From assembly GCA_036268355.1 (NCBI GenBank), contig DATAUG010000187.1, positions 1 through 64,000 of the forward strand: a stretch of DNA of 64,000 nt, read 5' to 3'. Of this stretch, positions 34,777-44,495 are shown in pieces. This stretch comes from DASQPJ01 sp036268355. Lineage in GTDB: Bacteria > Actinomycetota > Actinomycetes > Sporichthyales > Sporichthyaceae. Position 1 is the stretch's first letter. Each line of letters begins with the position of its first letter. The notes under the pieces were generated by a model. It worked only from the letters and a program-made list of their open reading frames with translations. It ran no database searches and was not told the DNA's origin. The position numbers and the translations under genes were made by a program.

Positions 34777-37148
34777 GTGGACGTGGCGGCTGAGAACGAG
34801 CGTCGGGCGGGGTCCGGGTCTGCGACGGCCGCGGACGTCGGCGAGTCGTTCGGTGGGCACGATGGTGCTGGGCCGCAGCGCCCGGTTGTCGCCGGCCGAT
34901 CGGCATCGGGAATTCGGCGACCTGCTGACCGCCAGGTCTCGGCCGGCGCCGGCTCGGTGGGTCAGGTCGGGGCGGATCTGCAGCCGGCACGTCTGCGGGC
35001 CCGGGAGGCGGCCTGGCGGGCGGCGCTGGTCGACGAGCTGCAGGACGGCTTCTTCGTGATCGACGCCGATCGCCGGGTCGTGGAGGTCAACGACGGGTTT
35101 GCCGCGATCCTCGGCTACGGCCCCGAGGGCCTGCCCTACGTCGTGCCGCACCCGTGGTGGCCCGATCCGGCGCAGGACCCGGCCGGATACGCGACGATGC
35201 TGGCGGCCGCCGATCAGGCCCGGGGCACCGGCCGCGGCCGCTGTGTGGTGGCGTTGCGCCACCGCAGCGGGCACCGGGTCTGGGTCGATATCGCCGCGGA
35301 CGCCGTCCCCGACCGGGAAGGCAGCGGCACGGCCGTGGTCGGGGTGATGCGCGACGTGACCGCCGCTCACCTGGCGGCATTTCGCGCGCGCCGGTTGGCC
35401 GACCTGGCCGCCGCGCTGGCAGGCACGCAGACGCCGGCGGAGGTCGTGGCGGTACTGGCCGAACAGGTGCAACAGGCACTGGACTGTCAGACGTTCTCCC
35501 TGCGCGAAGTGTTGCCCGGCGGGCAGTCGGCCCGGGCGATGCACGTCGGAGGTACCCCGCTCGGTTACCCGGACCGCTTCACGGAGGTCCCGCTGGACGT
35601 GCCCAGCGCGTTGGCGGAGGTCGCAACCAGCAAGCAACCGGTTTTCCTCGGCTCGGCCCAGGAGAATCGGCGCCGCTACGGGGCCGAGGGTGCGCAGCGT
35701 TACGAGACGGCCCGCATCGAGGGCCTGGCCCGGTTGCCGCTGCTGGTCGAGGACGAACTGATCGCGATCCTCTCGGTCGGTTACCGGGCGCCACGCGAGT
35801 TCGACCGCGATGAACGCCAGTTCCTGACCACCGTGGCCGACCTGGCCGCGCAGACCCTGGGCCGGGCGGTGCGCACCGAACGACTGCGGATGGCCGCGCG
35901 CCGGCACCGATTGGTCTCGGCGGCTCAGGCGGCGATCAACCGGCGGTTGGATCCGGCCGACCAGTTGCGCGCGCTGGCCCGCTCGGTGATTCCGGAACTG
36001 GCCGATTTCTCCAGCGTCCACGTGCTGGCGACCCCGGTGCCGCCCGGGCTGATGCCACCTCTGCCGGTGATCACCGAACGGGTCGCCTCGCAGACCATTC
36101 CCGGCGTCGAGACGGCGCCGCTGCAAGGCGACATCGCCTGGTACGAGGGCGACCCGATCACCGAGACCGTCCGGCACGGTCGCCTGCTGACCCAACCCAT
36201 GCCGACCCCGGCAGTGCCGGAGTGGGCCATCCGCACCGGGACCGCCGCGACGTTCCGCACCGGGCTCAACCACGTGGTGCTGGCCCCGGTCGTCGTCGCC
36301 GGACTGGTGGTGGCAGTCGCCTCCTTCGGCATGTGCAACGACCGGCCGGTGTGGGAACCGGTCGAGTTGGCGATCATCGAGGAGATCGCCGGGTACGCCG
36401 CGGTCGCCCTGGAGCACGGCCTGAGCTACCAGCACAGTCGGCAGACCGCGCTGGTCCTGCAGCGGGCCCTGCTGTCCGACCCGCCACGGGTCCAGGGCGT
36501 GGAACTGTGCGGCAGGTACGTTCCGGCCGGACGCGACCAGGTGGGCGGGGACTGGTACGACGCCTTCGAACTGGCCCCGGCGACCTGGCCCTGGCGGTCG
36601 GCGACGTGGTCGGACACGAGATCACCGCCGCGGCCGCGATGGGGCAGCTGCGGGCCGCGCTGCGCACCCTGGCCCTGGAGCGCGACGCCGACCCGGCGAT
36701 GGTGCTCGACCGGCCGGCCGAGACCAACCGGGCGCTGCGAATCACGGCCTTCGCAACCGCGGTGTTCGCCCGGCTCACCCGCATCGGCACCGCGTGGCAG
36801 TTGAGTCGGGCGGTGGCCGGCCACCCGCCCCCGCTGCTCGTCGGTCCCGACGGTGCGGTCGAGCTGCTCGACCGCACCACCGGGGTCGCCCTGGTGCCCA
36901 CGATCACTCGCCCGCGGGCCGCCGCGCACCTGTCGGTGCCCGACGGGTCCACGCTGCTGATGTACACCGACGGGCTGGTCGAACACCGTGGCGTCAACCT
37001 GTCGGAAAGCATCGCCGACCTTTGTCGCCTGGCCGCGGCAACGGCCGGATGTCCGCTCGACGAGGTCTGCGACCGACTGCTGCGGTACGCCCCGGGCAGC
37101 GACGACGTCGCGCTGCTCGCCGCGCGGGTCGCCGGCCCCACGCGCTGA
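34777..37148 (+). pseudogene. PAS-GAF-GAF-SpoIIE (PP2C) phosphatase split by a frameshift
   Basis: The first frame (GTG 34777) encodes a PAS domain (DELQDGFFVIDADRRVVEVNDGF..., about 85-205), a GAF domain (about 215-380), a second GAF (about 385-560) and the start of a SpoIIE phosphatase with VGGDWYDAFEL. It then goes out of frame near 36573-36595, and its own frame ends at 36804. The missing remainder continues in the next frame (GDLALAVGDVVGHE... to AGPTR, stop 37148) with all expected acidic metal ligands: VGDVVGH, YTDGLVE and SDDVALL. About 300 intact phosphatase residues in another frame argue for a single recent indel, a sequencing error or recoding. Family role: dephosphorylating anti-sigma antagonists in sigma-factor partner-switching, with PAS/GAF as sensors. 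Confidence 0.8.
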
Positions 37149-37377
37149 TCGGCCCACCCGAGGAGGTGTCGTGCCAGGTGCCCGGCCCACTCACGCCGCA
37201 CCCATTCTGGGGCGACAAGTTCGCAAATGTCCGCGGTGCGGGCGGGGCTCGTGGGTGCGGCGGGTGTCCGGGGGTAGAGCGCGCCGCCGCCTGCGTTCCG
37301 GCCTCGGCCAGGCTTGCGCGGGCCTCGGGGCGGGCAGGTTCAGGGCGGTGTGCGCCACGAAGGACTGGAGGCCAGGG

Positions 37378-37698
37378 ATGCAACTGCTGGAGAAGGTGGC
37401 CGGCGCCGCCCGGGCCGAGCAGGCCGCAGGATCGCCGCCCGATCGGGACACTCGGGGCAGGTTGCAGCGTCTGGTCGATCCCCTGGACGTTGCCGGACGG
37501 ATGACCCGGGCGGTGTCACCTCATCGGCCCACGCCCGACGGTGCCCACCTCGTCTACTACCTGATGTTGGGCGGCTTCGTCCTCGCCGAGCTGGTCGAGC
37601 CGCCGGTCGCCGCCCTGCTGGCCGTGGGCCATCTGCTGGTCCATTCCCACAACCGGTATCTGGAGGAGGTCGGCGAGGCATTGGCCGAGGCCGACTGA
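37378..37698 (+). CDS. Small membrane-associated hypothetical protein
   Basis: A 106-residue protein starting at ATG 37378 with GGAGG upstream. A soluble N-terminus (MQLLEKVAGAARAEQAAGS) is followed by a hydrophobic stretch (LVYYLMLGGFVLAELVEPPVAALLAVGHLLV) and a short HSHNRYLEEV tail. The 3' 183 nt are antisense to the far C-terminal coding frame of the P-type ATPase, whose stop is at 37516. Either the two genes truly overlap tail to tail or one end is mis-set. Proximity suggests a companion of the ATPase. Confidence 0.6.
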   Translation: MQLLEKVAGAARAEQAAGSPPDRDTRGRLQRLVDPLDVAGRMTRAVSPHRPTPDGAHLVYYLMLGGFVLAELVEPPVAALLAVGHLLVHSHNRYLEEVGEALAEAD

Positions 37699-40600
37699 TC
37701 CGCCGAGTCGGACCATGATCCGTGGGGCGATCACCGACGCCGCCGTGGCGGTTGTCGCGGTGGCCACCACAGCGGCCCAGGCGGCGGGGTCGAGCGGGGT
37801 GCAGCCGAAGAAGTGACTGACGCCGGGCGTCTGCACGATCGCGACCAGCGCGACGCCGCTGCCGACCACGGTGGTCCAGACCAGCGGACTACGCCGCCCG
37901 ACGATGAGGGTCTGGCCGAGTTGGGTGCCGACCAGCGCGACCAGGCCCATGGTGGCTGCCCGCCGCGGGGGACCGGTGACGCGGCCGGTCCACCAGGCGC
38001 CCAGCGCCCCTGAGGCGGTCGCGGCACCGCGTACGACGATGGCCTTCCGCAGCTGTGGGCCCAGATCGGGGGCCGGTGCCCCCTGGAGTTCTTCGCCCAG
38101 ACCGGCCGCTTCGTCGAGATGGAACCCCGCGGTGCCGGTCGGCCGGCCGCGGGGATGGGAGACCGCGACGGCCATCGCCGGGAACATGTCGGTGAGCAGG
38201 TTGACGAGCAGGAACTGGCGGGCGCTGACCGGGGCGTGTCCGGCCCAGGCGGTGCCGAGGATCGTGAAGGCGACCTCCCCGGCATTGCCGCCGATGAGGA
38301 TGCCGACCGCGTCGCGCACTTGTTGCCACATGCGCCGGCCCTCGACCATGGCCTCGAGCAGCAGCGTCAGGTCGGGCTCGGTGAGCACCAGATCGGCCGA
38401 GTCGCGCGCCGCCGCCGAACCGTGGGCGCGCAGTCCGATACCGACGTCGGCCAGTCGGATCGCGGCGGCGTCGTTGCTGCCGTCCCCGGCCATCCCGACG
38501 ACCCGCCCGGTTCGCTGCAGCGCTGCCACGATCCGCACCTTGTGCTCCGGGCTGACTCGGGCGAACACCGTGGAGTTCGCGATCAGCTCGGTCCGGGCGG
38601 TCTCGTCGAGTGCGTCGAGCTGAGCGCCGGTCACGACCGTCCCGGTGATGCCGAGCTGCTGGGCCACCGCGCGTGCGGTCACCGGGTGGTCCCCGGTGAC
38701 CATCCGGACGTCGATGCCGTTGCGGGCCAGTTCGCGCAGCACCGGTCGGGTCGCCGGCCGCGCGGTGTCGGCCAGGCCGAGGAAGCCCAGCAGCGTAAGC
38801 GACTCCACCGCGGTCTCGAGGTCGACCGGTCGGGCGTCGAGGTCGCGGCGGGTGACCACCAGGACCCGGAGTCCTCCGGCGGCCAAGCGTTGCACCGTGC
38901 GCAGCGCGGCGTCCCGGTCGGCGTCGGTGAATGGGTCGGTCGGGGCGCCGGGTTCACTGTCCAGGATGCACACCCGGGTGCACCGGGCCAGCAGCACTTC
39001 CGGCGCGCCCTTGACGATCAGGCGCAGCTCGGAATCCGTTTGCCCCAGGGCCGCGGCGTAGCCCCGGTTGCTCTGGAACGGCAGTTCGTCGACGGGGTCC
39101 CAGGCCTGCGCGGGCCCGGGCAGGTTCCGCGCGGCGGCCAGCACCGCCCGGTCGGTGGCGTGCAGGACCGGCCCGTCGTCGCCTGCCGGGCAGGCCCGGG
39201 CCGCCGCGCGGAGCAGTTCGCGGGCAGCCGGCGTGTCCGGCGTGCTGTCCGCGGACCAGTGCCGCTGCAGATCGGCCAGCTCGACCAGTTCCGGCACCCC
39301 CTCGGTCAGGGTGCCGGTCTTGTCGAAGCAGATCGTGTCGATGCGGCCGAGGGCCTCCACGGCCCGACTGGACCGGACCAATACGCCGCGCCGCGACAGC
39401 CGTAGCGCGGCCGCGGCCTGGGCCACGGTGGCCACCAGGGGCAGGCCCTCGGGCACAGCGGCGACCGCCACCGCCACCCCGTCGGCGACGGCGGCGCGCA
39501 ACGGTCGCGCCCGCAGCAGGCCCAACGCGGTGACCAGGGCGCCACCGCCCAGCGTCAACGGCAAGGCCCGGTCGGTCAGCGACCGCAACTGGGCCTGCAC
39601 CCCGCCCGCGCCGACGCCGGCGGGCACCGCCGCCATCGCCCGCCCGGCCTGGGTCGCCGCGCCCACGGCCACCACCACCGCCGTGCCGCTGCCCGCCACG
39701 ACGACCGTGCCCTCGAACACCATGCAGGCGCGTTCGGCCACCGGCGCGCCCGGCGTGGCGGCGACCTGCTTGCCCACGGTGATCGACTCCCCGGTCAGCC
39801 CGGACTCGTCCAGCTCCAAACCGTCGACGGTGATCAGGCGGGCGTCGGCCGGCACCACCTCGCCGGCCCGAAGGCCGATCAGGTCACCGACCCGAAGTCG
39901 ATCGGCCGCCACGAGCACCGCCTCCGCGGCCGCGTCGTCGATGGCCGCCAGAAGGTGCGCCGGGTCCTCCGACTCATCCGGACCGCCGTACCCGTCGAGA
40001 GCGGTTGACGCGTGCGGCAGGCCGCGCAAGTTGCCGTTGGACGGGTTGCCGGTGGACGGGTTGCCGGTGGACGAGTCGCCGGTGGACGTGAGGACGCGCG
40101 CGGACACCGTGGCCTGCTTTCGCAATTCCTGCATCGCCCGTTCCGCCCGGCGCCGCTGGGCTGTGGCGACGACGGCGTTGACCCCCATCACCGCGCCCAC
40201 CAGCACGGCATCGGTGGGCGCCCCGAGGACCGCCGATGCCGCGGCTCCGACGGTCAGCACCGGGGTCAACGGGTCGGAGAGCTCCTCGCGCAGGTGAACC
40301 AGCCACCACCCGGCGTCGCGCACGACCCGTCGCGCCACCGGTGGGACGGGCCTCGCGACGCCCACCCGGGCAACCCACGACTGTGCGGCGGGTGCGTCGC
40401 TGCCGGTGCGGTCGCCGCGGATGTGGGTGACGGACGGTGCTGCTGGACAGGCCGATGCCGGGCCGTTGGGGGCCGCGGCCTGCGGGCCCAAGCGCCTGCG
40501 CACCTCGTCGGGCTCCAGGGCGTGCCAGGGCAGCAGTGGCACCTGCACCTGTGCCGGTGGCCGGGCGGCGCGGCGCGCGCCTTGCAATCCCGTGACGATG

Positions 40601-42537
40601 CCCATCAGCCCCGCGGCGTTGACCGGTCCCAGCGCGCGTCGCCATCCGCTGCGCCGGGTTCCGGCGAGGACCAGCAGACCGGCCAGCGCGCTGGCGGAGA
40701 CGGCCAGGGTCCGGCCGCGTTCACTGACCCGACGGGCCGCGGTGGTGGCGGCCACGATCTGCTCGACCGTCGCCAGGTCCGGGCAGACGACGTCGGCGGT
40801 CCACGGGATCTGCGGGGAACCGTCGAGGGGCGCAAGGCCGATGCCGACGTCGGCGGCGCCGAGGGCGCGGTGCGCCGCGGAGCTGATCACCGCGACACCG
40901 TGCCCGGCCGCCTGCAGCCGGTGGACCGCCGCCGAGATCGAAGTCCCCGGGGGAAGCTCCTCGGCGGCCCGGGCGCGGAGCTCGTCCGCCGTGAGCTGCC
41001 CGGCCAGCACGACCCGCAGGCCGGCCCGGCGGGCGGCGGCCAGCAGAGCGTCGGCCCGAAGGGCCGGTTCCCGGCCGACCAGGATCCGACCTACCGGCGC
41101 GCCGTCCCGCACCACGTCGCGCCAACCCTGGGCCGCGGACCGGTCCGGTCCGGAAATCAGCCGTTGGCCGGCGCTCCAAACGTCCGCGGTGTCCCAGCCA
41201 GGTGCGGTGGGCGTCGCATCGACAACCATCGGGGCCGCGCCGCGCAGCACCTCGGTGTCCACGACGACCGTGGTGACGCGGTCCAACCGCCGCCACGTGC
41301 CGCAGTCGAGGGTGAGGACTCCCTGCCGGGCCAACCGCGCCGACAGGCCGGCGGCGAAGCACTCCCGGGCCACCCGGGCCGCTTTGGGAATCCCGGCCAG
41401 CAGCGCGTCGGCGGCGCCCTGCGCGCCTCGTCCGGCCAGCACCGACGCGGCGGTGCCGGCCAGCGAGGCCACGCCGACCCGGTCGGCCAACGACTCCACC
41501 GGACCGGCCGGCAATGGGCAGGGCCGGGGTTGCTCGGCGAGTCGCTCGATGACCGTCCCGCCGTCGGACGGATCCAGCCCGTCGATCCACCGGGCCCAGC
41601 ACGCGCGGGCGGCCGTGAACTCGGCCACCGCGCAGGCCCGTTGGCCGGCGTCCACGAGCAGCCCGGCGAGGTCTCCGGCCAGCACCTGCGTCGCGGCCTT
41701 GCTCGTGCCCAGCAACAGATCCGCCCGAGCCGGACCCAGCCGCCCCTCGACGAGCCGGCGCAAGCGGGGATGCGAATCCATGCCTGCTACCAGGGCGTTC
41801 GGCAGCCGAAGCGCCGGCACCCGCGGCACCGGTCGCGTCCAGACCGTGAGAGCCAACCCCAGCAGGTCCACACCCAGGGCGAGCCGGGCCGCCGACAGCA
41901 GCTCCGGATCGGCGGGCAGGCATGTGTGCCGGGACCAGCCCTGCTCGCTCGTGCCGCAGCCGTCCTCGACCTGCTCGACCACGTCGAGCAATTCCTCGAC
42001 CGAGTAGGAGTCGCCGGCCCAGCCGGCCGTCAACCGACCGGCCGACGCGTTGATCTGCCACCACCGCACGCCCGCGGTCTCCGTGAGCGAGGACTGCAAC
42101 TTCTCGACCAACTCGGCGGCGCTGCGCCCGTCCAGTCCGCGCACCTCGGTCCAGACCGACCGGTCGGGACCCTGCCGGGTATCGAGGTGGACGTGACGTC
42201 GGTGCCGTTCCGGCCGCGGGTCGAACAGGTCGGCCAGCTCCGCGCCGGGGCCGGCCATCTCCTGGCGCGCCCGGGCGGCGGCGCGGCGGAGCAGCCCGGC
42301 ACCCGGCGCGCGGCCGACCCGGGGCGCCAACCCGACGGCCGCGAGGGCCCCGCCGAGGCTGACGGCCGTGCCGAGGGCGGCCACGGTCGTCGCGGCGGCG
42401 GCCGTGGCCCCGATCGTCGTGGCGGCCGCCGAACCGATCACCGCCGCGCCCTGGCTGGGCACGAGCCGCACGCTGTCTCCCGTCGCCGAGTCGGTCCACC
42501 GCTGCCGGGCGGACCGGTCGCGCAGACGGAACGCCAA
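37516..42537 (-). CDS. Giant CtpH/CtpI-like P-type ATPase with degenerate first half
   Basis: 1,673 residues, about twice a usual P-type ATPase, like mycobacterial CtpH/CtpI. The C-terminal half is complete: PEGLP in the membrane core, phosphorylated Asp1072 in CFDKTGTLTEG, the MVTGDHPVTARAV block and the hinge GMAGDGSNDAAAIRLADVGIGL. PEGLP is the calcium/PMCA-type motif, suggesting a cation such as Ca or Mg. The N-terminal half is a decayed P-type-like copy in which the phosphorylation loop reads VVDTEVLRGAAP, with no DKTGT. A 15-bp tandem repeat sits at the half-junction. The start is uncertain (TTG 42537). The last ~60 residues (LLQIPVVGMDQQ onward) are antisense to the small gene at 37378 and may not be real. 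Confidence 0.85.
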   Translation of the reverse strand: MAFRLRDRSARQRWTDSATGDSVRLVPSQGAAVIGSAAATTIGATAAAATTVAALGTAVSLGGALAAVGLAPRVGRAPGAGLLRRAAARARQEMAGPGAELADLFDPRPERHRRHVHLDTRQGPDRSVWTEVRGLDGRSAAELVEKLQSSLTETAGVRWWQINASAGRLTAGWAGDSYSVEELLDVVEQVEDGCGTSEQGWSRHTCLPADPELLSAARLALGVDLLGLALTVWTRPVPRVPALRLPNALVAGMDSHPRLRRLVEGRLGPARADLLLGTSKAATQVLAGDLAGLLVDAGQRACAVAEFTAARACWARWIDGLDPSDGGTVIERLAEQPRPCPLPAGPVESLADRVGVASLAGTAASVLAGRGAQGAADALLAGIPKAARVARECFAAGLSARLARQGVLTLDCGTWRRLDRVTTVVVDTEVLRGAAPMVVDATPTAPGWDTADVWSAGQRLISGPDRSAAQGWRDVVRDGAPVGRILVGREPALRADALLAAARRAGLRVVLAGQLTADELRARAAEELPPGTSISAAVHRLQAAGHGVAVISSAAHRALGAADVGIGLAPLDGSPQIPWTADVVCPDLATVEQIVAATTAARRVSERGRTLAVSASALAGLLVLAGTRRSGWRRALGPVNAAGLMGIVTGLQGARRAARPPAQVQVPLLPWHALEPDEVRRRLGPQAAAPNGPASACPAAPSVTHIRGDRTGSDAPAAQSWVARVGVARPVPPVARRVVRDAGWWLVHLREELSDPLTPVLTVGAAASAVLGAPTDAVLVGAVMGVNAVVATAQRRRAERAMQELRKQATVSARVLTSTGDSSTGNPSTGNPSNGNLRGLPHASTALDGYGGPDESEDPAHLLAAIDDAAAEAVLVAADRLRVGDLIGLRAGEVVPADARLITVDGLELDESGLTGESITVGKQVAATPGAPVAERACMVFEGTVVVAGSGTAVVVAVGAATQAGRAMAAVPAGVGAGGVQAQLRSLTDRALPLTLGGGALVTALGLLRARPLRAAVADGVAVAVAAVPEGLPLVATVAQAAAALRLSRRGVLVRSSRAVEALGRIDTICFDKTGTLTEGVPELVELADLQRHWSADSTPDTPAARELLRAAARACPAGDDGPVLHATDRAVLAAARNLPGPAQAWDPVDELPFQSNRGYAAALGQTDSELRLIVKGAPEVLLARCTRVCILDSEPGAPTDPFTDADRDAALRTVQRLAAGGLRVLVVTRRDLDARPVDLETAVESLTLLGFLGLADTARPATRPVLRELARNGIDVRMVTGDHPVTARAVAQQLGITGTVVTGAQLDALDETARTELIANSTVFARVSPEHKVRIVAALQRTGRVVGMAGDGSNDAAAIRLADVGIGLRAHGSAAARDSADLVLTEPDLTLLLEAMVEGRRMWQQVRDAVGILIGGNAGEVAFTILGTAWAGHAPVSARQFLLVNLLTDMFPAMAVAVSHPRGRPTGTAGFHLDEAAGLGEELQGAPAPDLGPQLRKAIVVRGAATASGALGAWWTGRVTGPPRRAATMGLVALVGTQLGQTLIVGRRSPLVWTTVVGSGVALVAIVQTPGVSHFFGCTPLDPAAWAAVVATATTATAASVIAPRIMVRLGGSVGLGQCLADLLQIPVVGMDQQMAHGQQGGDRRLDQLGEDEAAQHQVVDEVGTVGRGPMR
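40031..40090 (-). repeat. 15-bp tandem repeat, 4 units, inside ATPase gene
   Basis: Units TTGCCGTTGGACGGG, TTGCCGGTGGACGGG, TTGCCGGTGGACGAG and TCGCCGGTGGACGTG. In frame they encode Ser-Thr-Gly-Asn/Asp-Pro/Ser repeats, a flexible cytoplasmic insert. Confidence 0.85.
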
Positions 42538-42668
42538 TCGCTGTTCACCGCGGACCCGCGCGCTGTTCGGCGTCGAGCATGGGTCGTGCGTGCAGCCTTA
42601 CCCGCGAGGTGCGTTCCCCATCCCCGACGTGCTGCGCGCCGCCGGGGACCGTCAAGGAGGATGAAGAC

Positions 42669-42791
42669 ATGGGCGAAGTGTTGTTGGCGTTGGCCGTGGA
42701 CGTGCTGGCCGCGGTACTGGGCGCGGTTGCGCTGGAGGCGTTGCGGCGGGCGGTCCGCGCGGTGGGGACCGGTCAGACTCGCCCGTGCTGA
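42669..42791 (+). CDS. 40-aa single-TM peptide
   Basis: MGEVLLALAVDVLAAVLGAV followed by ALEALRRAVRAVGTGQTRPC. The start ATG 42669 has an excellent Shine-Dalgarno (AGGAGG, 7-nt spacing). It encodes one short amphipathic/hydrophobic helix and a basic tail. It is divergent from the giant ATPase gene and next to another membrane protein, so a regulatory or accessory role for the pump is possible. It is too short for a family call. Confidence 0.55.
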   Translation: MGEVLLALAVDVLAAVLGAVALEALRRAVRAVGTGQTRPC

Positions 42792-42815
42792 GCCCGACGC
42801 CAGGTCGCCCGCCTG

Positions 42816-43256
42816 TCACCGCTCCGCGGGCGACCCGCGCCCCGGGTCGGGGTCGCTGTCGAAGAGGCTGAACGAGGGCCGCAGTCCACCCAGGCGGCCG
42901 CGCCCGAGCAGGGTCCCGACCAGCGCGATGCCGGCGGCCACCGGAAGTTCCACCGCGCCGCCGGCCACCAGTGCGGCCACGCCCGCGTAGTACAGCGCAC
43001 CGGGCGGCAAGGTGAATCGGACCGGGCCGACCCGGGCCACCGCACCCGGCCCGGGAAGGCGTATCGAGGCGGACACCAATGGCGCACGCAACGTGGCCTC
43101 AACCCGCCCGGTGCGCGCCGGTTGCCCGCTGACCGCAGTCTTCGCCGCGGGTCGCGCGGGCCGCGGAGTGCCGTTGGGCGAACTGTTCTTCGCCGCGGTC
43201 GACCGCTTGTGCGGCGGCTTCGGCTCAGCCGCAGTCGCTACGGTGGGTTCGGACAA
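42816..43256 (-). CDS. Membrane protein with basic Pro/Ala-rich N-terminus
   Basis: 146 residues. A Lys/Pro/Thr-rich N-terminus (AEPKPPHKRSTAAKNSSPNG) is followed by two membrane segments (ALYYAGVAALVAGGAVEL and VAAGIALVGTLLG). The start chosen is TTG 43256 with GGGAG 6 nt upstream; longer versions run into non-coding sequence. It lies upstream of the ATPase on the same strand, with the 40-aa gene on the opposite strand between them. Function unknown. Confidence 0.6.
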   Translation of the reverse strand: MSEPTVATAAEPKPPHKRSTAAKNSSPNGTPRPARPAAKTAVSGQPARTGRVEATLRAPLVSASIRLPGPGAVARVGPVRFTLPPGALYYAGVAALVAGGAVELPVAAGIALVGTLLGRGRLGGLRPSFSLFDSDPDPGRGSPAER

Positions 43257-43505
43257 AACGACTCCCTTATCGGCGGGCTGGCACCGCCTTCGCGCCAGAG
43301 AAGGCAATCTGCCCCGAACGCCGGTCCCGGACACCTGGGCGCCACTGACCGACCGGGGGTTTGCGCCGGCCGTGGGTCTCGGGGGGACTCGCCGGCGCTC
43401 GGCTCCGACAGCGCGCCCGAGGGCGGCGCTCCAATGACGCTGGGCCTCGGCTGCCATTACCTTGCTCCGGCGACGCCGCCGGGCTCCACACAGCGCTGCT
43501 GTGCC

Positions 43506-44495
43506 CTACATGGCCTCGACCTTCGGCATGATTTCTTCCCTCAGCCGCTTGAGGTCGTCGAGCGTCTTCGCGGTCGGCACGTCGCGGAACGGCGGCCACA
43601 GCAGCGGCATCGTCAGGCCTGCCTCGCTGTAGCGCTTGAGGATGTCCTCGATCTGCTGCGCGCTGCCCACCAGCAGGTTGGAGCCCTTGCCCGCCGGGGT
43701 CTGGTCCACGTCCACGTCCGTGATGACGAACCAGATCATGCTGCACATGTCGAAGTTGGCGGGCAGCGACTTGCCCAGCTCGCCGAGCTCGCGGGTGATT
43801 TCGCTCTTCCACCTGGCCAGCTCTTCGGGGGTGTCCTGGATGCCGATCCAGCCCGAGAGGCCGTACTTCGCGATGCGCTTCGCCGACCGCGCCGGGTCCT
43901 TCAGGCCGCTGAAGTAGATCGGCGGCCCCGGCTTCTGCAGGGGCTTGTGGCCGAACCCGCAGAGGTCGAAGTCGGCGAACTCGCCGTGGTACTCGAACAG
44001 GTCGTTGGTCCAGATGCCCTGCATGATCTCGATCGTCTCGCGCACGTGCGCGTGCCGCCGCGGGAACAAGTGCGAGACGCTCGCGGCGGCGAACTCCTCG
44101 GGCATCCAGCCGGATCCCACGCCCACGTTGAGCCGCCCGTTGGACAGGTGGTCGATCGTGGCCAGTTCGGTGGCGAGCACCCCGGGCGAGCGGTACGGGG
44201 TGTCGATGATGCTCATCCCGATCCGCAGCTTGCTCGTCTTGGCGGCCAGCCACGGGATCAGCGGCATGCCCTGGAACCACTCGCCACGCGCGATGACCGG
44301 CATGCCCTTCGGGAACTCGGTCATCATGCCGAACGAGTGCTGCAGTTCCATCCGGTCGGAGGCCTCCGGGACGACGATCCGGTCGAGCGTCCACACGGAG
44401 TCGAAGTCGAGCTCCTCGGCCAGCGCGGTGAGGTCCTCGAGCTCCTTGACGGTTACCTTGTCGCGGAAGTTCGGCAGGTAGAGAGCGAGCTTCAT
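43506..44495 (-). CDS. LLM-class flavin/F420-dependent oxidoreductase
   Basis: 329 residues, ATG 44495 with AAGGAGG upstream. A typical luciferase-like TIM barrel: MKLALYLPNF at the start, LAEELDFDSVWTLDRIV, SIIDTPYRSPGVLATELATIDHLSNGRLNVGVGSGW (the classic LLM block) and PGPPIYFSGLKD. It probably acts on a small organic substrate with F420 or FMN. It stands alone, downstream of an 870-bp gap. Confidence 0.88.
   Translation of the reverse strand: MKLALYLPNFRDKVTVKELEDLTALAEELDFDSVWTLDRIVVPEASDRMELQHSFGMMTEFPKGMPVIARGEWFQGMPLIPWLAAKTSKLRIGMSIIDTPYRSPGVLATELATIDHLSNGRLNVGVGSGWMPEEFAAASVSHLFPRRHAHVRETIEIMQGIWTNDLFEYHGEFADFDLCGFGHKPLQKPGPPIYFSGLKDPARSAKRIAKYGLSGWIGIQDTPEELARWKSEITRELGELGKSLPANFDMCSMIWFVITDVDVDQTPAGKGSNLLVGSAQQIEDILKRYSEAGLTMPLLWPPFRDVPTAKTLDDLKRLREEIMPKVEAM

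Noticed and set aside
40031..40090. Short tandem repeat as a CRISPR array
   Set aside because: Units are contiguous 15-mers without spacers and lie in frame in the ATPase gene.
40012..42990. 992-codon plus-strand frame
   Set aside because: Antisense to the P-type ATPase; Arg/Gly/Pro-rich composition and no motifs.
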